A DNA stretch of 64,000 bases from positions 4,898,001-4,962,000 of the forward strand of contig CP088295.1 of the NCBI GenBank assembly GCA_024666565.1, written 5' to 3'. The notes under the pieces are model-generated. The model was not told the DNA's origin. It worked only from the letters and a program-made list of their open reading frames with translations, and did no database searches. This document shows, in pieces, positions 59,801-64,000 of this stretch. The stretch is from Svornostia abyssi. Its GTDB lineage: Bacteria > Actinomycetota > Thermoleophilia > Solirubrobacterales > Solirubrobacteraceae. The position numbers were made by a program, and so were the translations under genes. The number at the start of each line of letters is the position of its first letter. Position 1 is the stretch's first letter.

Positions 59801-60054
59801 CACTGTGGGACTACCGGCCGGCGGCGGTCGCCGAGGAGATGCGCCGCGCGCACTACGCGCTGCAGGGTCTGCTCTACACGGTGGCGCTGCACCGGTACCT
59901 GCGGTGGCGGGTGGCGGACTACGACCCGGACCGGTCGTTGGCGGGGATCTTCTATCTGTTCGTGCGCGGGATGCCCGCGGCAGGCGTGTTCTCGTGGAAG
60001 GCGCCGGGGGAACTGGTCGTGGCGTTGAGTGACCTGCTGGACGAGGGCGCATGA
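56801..60054 (+). CDS. recB: RecB subunit of exodeoxyribonuclease V (frameshifted as sequenced)
   Basis: One G appears to be missing from the run at 59102-59106; corrected, the product is 1084 residues. RecB is a 3'-5' SF1 helicase with a C-terminal nuclease. Walker A is LEASAGTGKTYT (residues 17-28), Walker B LVDEFQDTDPVQW, motif III [21 protein letters not shown]. Motif V/VI regions are VLTIHRSKGLEYPIVYCPFLW and LAYVALTRARHQAVIWW. After the break the nuclease domain carries GTLVHDVFEAVDF, GSIDLTFRTPDGRYGIVDYKTNRLG (catalytic D and K) and AHYALQGLLYTVALHRYL. If the frameshift were real, the nuclease would be lost. The start overlaps the recC stop and the stop overlaps the recD start (ATGA). 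Confidence 0.92.
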
Positions 60055-61808
60055 CCGAGGACCTCTTCGACTGGCAGCGCGCGGTGGGCGTCTCCGATGG
60101 GCTGCTCGCGGAGTTCAACGCCGCGGGCGTGCTCGGGACGTCGGACGTCCACGCGGCGCTGCGGTTCGGCGCGCTCGTGGGCGAGGAGTCGGAGTCCGTG
60201 CTGCTCGCGGCCGCACTGGCGGTGCGCGCGCCGCGGTTCGGGCACGTGTTCGCGGACCTGTCGTCGGTGGTCTCGACGATCACGGTGGAGCCGGAGTCGG
60301 GCGTGGACGTGGCCGGGCTACCGTGGCCTGCGGCCGACGCATGGATCGCGGCGGTGGGCGCGAGTCCGCTGGTCGCGGAGGAGGGACCGCTGCGGCTCGT
60401 CGACTCGGCGCTGTATCTCGAGCGTTACTGGGTGCAGGAGGGCGAGCTGGCCGCGGACCTGCGCGCGCGCAACGCAGCGGTGCCGTCCATCGACGAGGCG
60501 GCGCTGGCCGACGGGCTCGCGCGCCTGTTCACCGATCCGGTGCAGGCGCGAGCCGGCGAGGTAGCGGTGCGGCGGCAGCTCTCGGTGGTGGCCGGCGGGC
60601 CGGGTACGGGCAAGACGACGACGGTCGCGCGGATCGCGGCGCTGCTGTTCGAGCAGGGCGCCGGGCTCATCGCACTGGCGGCGCCGACGGGCAAGGCGGC
60701 GGCGCGGTTGGAGGAGGCGGTGCACGAGGAGGCGGCGGGGTTGGACGCTTCCGCGGAAGCGCGCGCGGCGGTCGGCGGACTGCGCGCGCAGACACTGCAC
60801 CGGCTGCTGGGCTGGCGCCCGGACTCACGCTCGCGCTTTCGCCACGGGCGCGGGAACCGTCTCCCCCATGACGTGGTGATCGTCGACGAGACGTCGATGG
60901 TGTCGCTCTCGATGATGGCGTCGCTGGTGGCGGCGGTTCGGCCGGGGTCGCGGCTCGTGCTGGTGGGTGACCCGGGGCAGCTGACGTCGGTGGAGGCGGG
61001 CGCAGTGCTCGGGGACATCGTCGCGAGTTCGGTACTGGCGGATGGTGTCGTCGTGCTGGAACGTGTGCACCGGTTCGCGGGCGGGATCGCGGAGCTGGCG
61101 ACGGCGGTCGCGGCGGGTGATGACGACGCGGTCCTCGACCTGCTGCTCGCGGGCCTCGAGGATGTGGTGTGGGTTGAGGTCGACGCGGCTGGCGCTGCTG
61201 CCGACGAGCTCGACGAGGTGCGAGCGATCGCGGTGGCGTCGGCGGCGGATGTCGTCACGTCTGCTCGGGAGGGCGACGCGGGCGGCGCCCTGGCGGCACT
61301 CGAGAGCTTCCGGCTCTTGTGCGCGCACCGTCGGGGTCCCCACGGCGCGATGACGTGGATGTGGGAGCTGGAGCGGTGGCTGGCCGAGGGCGTGCCGGGC
61401 TTCGACCCGGGCGCCGAGTGGTACGTCGGCCGGCCGCTCCTGGTGACCGAGAACGACTACGGGTTGAAGCTCTACAACGGCGACACCGGTGTGGTGATCG
61501 CGGTAGGGGATGACCGGGTGGAGGCGGCGTTCGAGCGTGGCGGCGAGCCGGTGCGCTTCGCCCCGACGCGGCTGGGCGCGGTGGACACGGTCTACGCGAT
61601 GACGATCCACAAGTCGCAGGGCTCGCAGTTCGGGACGGTGGCGGTGGTGCTGCCGGATGCGGGGTCGGCGATGCTCACGCGGGAGCTGCTGTATACGGCG
61701 GTGACGCGGGCGCGGGAGCGGGTGGTGTTGGTCGGGGATGAGGCGGCGGTGCGGGCGGCGGTGGGGCGGTCGGCCGGGCGGGCGAGCGGGCTGGCGCAGC
61801 GCTTGTAG
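60051..61808 (+). CDS. recD: RecD subunit of exodeoxyribonuclease V
   Basis: The product is 585 residues, close to E. coli RecD (608). RecD is the fast 5'-3' helicase of RecBCD. An N-terminal all-helical domain that contacts RecC (1-150, FDWQRAVGVSDGLLAEF and YLERYWVQEGELAADL) precedes the motor. Walker A is GGPGTGKTT (182-190), motif Ia ALAAPTGKAAARLEEAV, Walker B VIVDETSMVSLSMM, motif III LVLVGDPGQLTSVEAGAVLGDIV. Motifs V and VI are YAMTIHKSQGSQFGTVAVVL and LLYTAVTRARERVVLV. It is intact and coupled to recB by ATGA. A RecD2-type paralogue is encoded at 28545. The C-terminal Arg/Ala-rich tail is short. Confidence 0.95.
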   Translation: MTEDLFDWQRAVGVSDGLLAEFNAAGVLGTSDVHAALRFGALVGEESESVLLAAALAVRAPRFGHVFADLSSVVSTITVEPESGVDVAGLPWPAADAWIAAVGASPLVAEEGPLRLVDSALYLERYWVQEGELAADLRARNAAVPSIDEAALADGLARLFTDPVQARAGEVAVRRQLSVVAGGPGTGKTTTVARIAALLFEQGAGLIALAAPTGKAAARLEEAVHEEAAGLDASAEARAAVGGLRAQTLHRLLGWRPDSRSRFRHGRGNRLPHDVVIVDETSMVSLSMMASLVAAVRPGSRLVLVGDPGQLTSVEAGAVLGDIVASSVLADGVVVLERVHRFAGGIAELATAVAAGDDDAVLDLLLAGLEDVVWVEVDAAGAAADELDEVRAIAVASAADVVTSAREGDAGGALAALESFRLLCAHRRGPHGAMTWMWELERWLAEGVPGFDPGAEWYVGRPLLVTENDYGLKLYNGDTGVVIAVGDDRVEAAFERGGEPVRFAPTRLGAVDTVYAMTIHKSQGSQFGTVAVVLPDAGSAMLTRELLYTAVTRARERVVLVGDEAAVRAAVGRSAGRASGLAQRL

Positions 61809-61874
61809 CGAAGCGGGGCGGGAAACGCGGCGCCGAGGGGGGCGAACTGGATGCGCTCGCTCCCTACAGGGGGC

Positions 61875-62087
61875 ATGAACACTCCGAACCGCCTTCGCCC
61901 CGCCGAGGTCCTCATCCTCCTGACGCAGATAGGTCTCCGCCGCATCGGCGCCCTCATTGCGCTCGTGCTCGTCGTGCTGTGGGTTTGGGCGGCGTTCACC
62001 GGCGACGTTCCCGGAGATCGCTTCAAGGTCCGGGGGAAGTTCGGCAGCTTCACGACGACCACGTACTCGCATTCGTACCCTCGCTGA
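61875..62087 (+). CDS. Small single-span membrane protein
   Basis: The product is 70 residues from ATG 61875, preceded by AGGGGG at good spacing; an in-frame ATG at 61851 is less well placed. It has a basic N-terminal head (MNTPNRLRPAEVLILLTQIGLRRIG), one membrane span (about 26-46, ending WVWAAF) and a Thr/Ser-rich tail with a repeated TTTT and YSHSYPR ending. No family is recognised. It lies 66 bp after recD, in the gap before the convergent helicase gene. Confidence 0.5.
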   Translation: MNTPNRLRPAEVLILLTQIGLRRIGALIALVLVVLWVWAAFTGDVPGDRFKVRGKFGSFTTTTYSHSYPR

Positions 62088-62119
62088 CGAGGCGGCGGAC
62101 GGCTGGACCACGTGGTGTC

Positions 62120-64000
62120 TCACACCGCCACGCTGCGCGCCGCCTCGAACACCACCTCCGGCAGTGCGTGCTGCAGCCGCCACGTGAACGCGACCGGCCG
62201 GTCGCCCTCATGCTGCTCGTAGGCGAGCGGCCCGGCGAAGAGGTAGGGGGACGCGACCCCGTGCTCGGCCTTGCGCTCGCGCAGGAACAAGTGGACGTGC
62301 GTGCCGCGCACCGCGTGCTCGATGTAGCGGCGCACGCTCGGCGACGTCTGCGACTGGATCGACTGCGACTCCCAGTGGAAGCGCTCGCGCGAGACGGCGT
62401 AGTCGCGGTACATCGTCGTCGGGCTGTACTCGCGCTCAGCCTTGTGCAGCGTGACGAAGAGCACGTCCGTCTTGGCGGGCTCGATGTACCTGACCCCCTC
62501 ACGTGACGGGACCGGGGGACGATCAGGAGTCCCGAGCCCGTAGGCGGCGAGGATCTCCGGCTGGCTGTACCGCGCGTGGACGGCGAGCGGAGTCGCCGGA
62601 TCCAGCGACGAGGGCGCCGGCAGGGTCTCGCTGCGCGCGTCCAGAGCGGCGAGCAGCTCGCGCAGTTCCTCGACGACGGCTTGGTGGCGCCAGAGCGCGC
62701 GCAGGCCGGCATCGAGGTCACCGAACGGCCGCTTGAGGCCGAACAGGCCCCAGAGAAGCATCGTCGCCAGGCGCTGTTGCCGGACGTTCATCGCGCGGGC
62801 CCTCGGCGCCCGGCCGCCAGCGAGCAGCTCGCCGTAGAAGTCGACGCGCTCGGGGTCGTCGACGTGCAGCCATCGGCGAACTGCGCGCAGGAGTGCCTCC
62901 TCCTCGTCGGCGCCACCTCGCGGGGCGGCCGGGACTGCTCGCCCGGCGTCCCGGCACAGCGCGGTCCACGACCGGCCGTTCGCGGCATAGACCGCGCGCG
63001 GGGCGCGGCCGGTCTCGGCGAGGAAGTCGTCGAGCGTGATGTCGGCCGCCATGGCGTGTAGCTCCTCGACCAGTCGCGACCAGCGACTGAGGCGGGCGCC
63101 TTCGCGCAGGTTGTCGAGAATGATCTCGCGGCTGACGCGGTCCAGCTCGATGTGGCAGCCGCTGGGCAGGAACGGGAAGTCGTCCTCGACCTGGCGCTGC
63201 ACCGCGCCCCGGCGGACGTCGACCAGTGCGCGCAGACGGTCCTCGAAGCGGAACCGGCGGTGCTGCTGGCCGATGAGGTCGATGACGGTGAGGCTCGCCT
63301 TGCCGTCGGCGTGCCGCAGGCCACGGCCGATCTGCTGGGTGAGGACGGTGGCGCTCTGCGTCGGGCGCAGGAGCAGCACGGTGTCGACGGCGGGGACGTC
63401 GACACCCTCGCCGAGCACATCGACGCTGAACACCACCCGGAGCTCACCCTGGGCAAGCCGGCGCAGGATGCCGGCGCGCTCGTCTCGGGGCGTCGTGCCA
63501 TCGATCGACGCCGACGCCAGGCCGGCCTGGTTGAACGTCCGCGCCATGTAGCGGGCGTGATCAACGGAGACGCAGAACCCGAGCGCCCGCATCCGCTGGG
63601 GATCGAGCACGATCCGCCGGACCGCTTCGAGCACCTTGGCGACGCGGGCGTCGTCGCCGGTGTAGATCCGCTCGAGCTCGCTCACGAGATAGCCGCCACG
63701 CCGCCAGGTCAGAGAGGACAGGTCGACGTCGTCGGCGACGCCGAAGTACTGGAAGGGGACGAGGTGACCGCGGTCGATGGCTTCCCACAGCCGCAGCTCA
63801 ACGGCGATACGCCCGCCGAACCACTCGGTCACGTCCTGCCCGTCCATGCGCTCTGGCGTGGCGGTCAGGCCGAGCAGCTCGCCCGGCCGGAGGTGGTCGA
63901 GCAGCGCACGGTATGTCGGCGCCGCAGCGTGATGGAACTCGTCGACGATGACGACGTCGAACGCGTCGGGTGCGAACTCGGCGATCGTGTCCGGGCGCAG
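62120..64000 (-). CDS. SF2 helicase with DUF3427 domain (5' end outside window)
   Basis: The gene enters from the right edge; 626 residues are visible. Motif II IVDEFHHAA and motif III LTATPER start the visible part, so the Walker A half is cut off. The C-terminal helicase domain carries SVDVLGEGVDVPAVDTVLLLRPTQSATVLTQQIGRGLRHADGK (motifs V and VI). A middle helical region follows. The DUF3427 module is at the end: FVTLHKAEREYSPTTMYRDYAVSRERFHWESQSIQSQTSPSVRRYIEH, HVHLFLRE and PLAYEQHEGDRPVAFTWRL. Such helicases often carry an N-terminal PLD nuclease domain and some lie in defence islands; neither can be checked here. It converges on the recD side. Confidence 0.9.
   Translation of the reverse strand: MRPDTIAEFAPDAFDVVIVDEFHHAAAPTYRALLDHLRPGELLGLTATPERMDGQDVTEWFGGRIAVELRLWEAIDRGHLVPFQYFGVADDVDLSSLTWRRGGYLVSELERIYTGDDARVAKVLEAVRRIVLDPQRMRALGFCVSVDHARYMARTFNQAGLASASIDGTTPRDERAGILRRLAQGELRVVFSVDVLGEGVDVPAVDTVLLLRPTQSATVLTQQIGRGLRHADGKASLTVIDLIGQQHRRFRFEDRLRALVDVRRGAVQRQVEDDFPFLPSGCHIELDRVSREIILDNLREGARLSRWSRLVEELHAMAADITLDDFLAETGRAPRAVYAANGRSWTALCRDAGRAVPAAPRGGADEEEALLRAVRRWLHVDDPERVDFYGELLAGGRAPRARAMNVRQQRLATMLLWGLFGLKRPFGDLDAGLRALWRHQAVVEELRELLAALDARSETLPAPSSLDPATPLAVHARYSQPEILAAYGLGTPDRPPVPSREGVRYIEPAKTDVLFVTLHKAEREYSPTTMYRDYAVSRERFHWESQSIQSQTSPSVRRYIEHAVRGTHVHLFLRERKAEHGVASPYLFAGPLAYEQHEGDRPVAFTWRLQHALPEVVFEAARSVAV

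Noticed and set aside
1-64000. tRNA, rRNA or riboswitch genes
   Set aside because: No cloverleaf with a recognisable T-loop, no rRNA segment and no known riboswitch core was found when reading the intergenic regions. Without a covariance search, a divergent structured RNA could still be missed.

Overview
The window is GC-rich actinobacterial DNA with densely packed genes, many start/stop overlaps, frequent GTG starts and many secreted proteins. The gene content (RecBCD, paired MMPL exporters with TetR regulators, RTX-like calcium-repeat proteins, a PPA1498-type phosphoesterase, an MpaB-like DUF2236 enzyme, Tat-exported oxidases) suggests the class Thermoleophilia, order Solirubrobacterales. 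This placement is inference; no rRNA, tRNA or taxonomic marker lies in the window. No CRISPR array, IS element, prophage or origin was seen.

Layout. 1-6.0 kb: the start of a secreted sugar-dehydrogenase-like gene, clpP, a flavin-fold/FAH pair, a PilZ receptor, an HD-GYP protein, a quinone oxidoreductase and an AlgH-family protein. 6.0-10.4 kb: two secreted proteins, a threefold-repeat giant and a calcium-repeat/glycoside-hydrolase fusion, flanked by hairpins and a small intergenic repeat family. 10.4-13.2 kb: acyl-CoA dehydrogenase divergent from its probable TetR regulator, then a Phd/PIN toxin-antitoxin pair. 13.2-25.1 kb: MMPL exporter, VOC protein, phosphoesterase, GGDEF cyclase, hydrolase, flavodoxin-type reductase, universal stress protein and P450. 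25.1-33.4 kb: a large secreted papain-like protein, RecD2 helicase, PhzF, truncated haemoglobin and an RTX-like protein. 33.4-38.6 kb: a minus-strand redox block (Tat FAD amine oxidase with CopD-like membrane protein; GMC oxidoreductase with ADC-like and DUF4334 proteins) and a lipoprotein. 38.7-53.4 kb: glycosyltransferases, acyltransferase, DUF2236, hydrolase-cyclase fusion, a second MMPL/TetR pair, a GH64-like secreted protein, a serine hydrolase, Fic and a NAGPA-type glycosidase. 53.5-64 kb: a recC-recB-recD operon and a DUF3427 helicase running off the end.

Connections. PilZ, HD-GYP and GGDEF proteins form a cyclic-di-GMP set; two of them carry sigma28-like promoter matches, suggesting co-expression with motility. 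RecBCD, RecD2 and the DUF3427 helicase make the window rich in DNA-processing motors. 

Quality. Six genes (recB, recC, a GMC oxidoreductase, a cyclase fusion, a lipoprotein and a large secreted protein) are broken by seven single-base indels, all in G or C runs. In every case the full family architecture reads through after adding or removing one base. Homopolymer errors in the assembly are the simplest explanation, and these genes are annotated at full length with the break point given.
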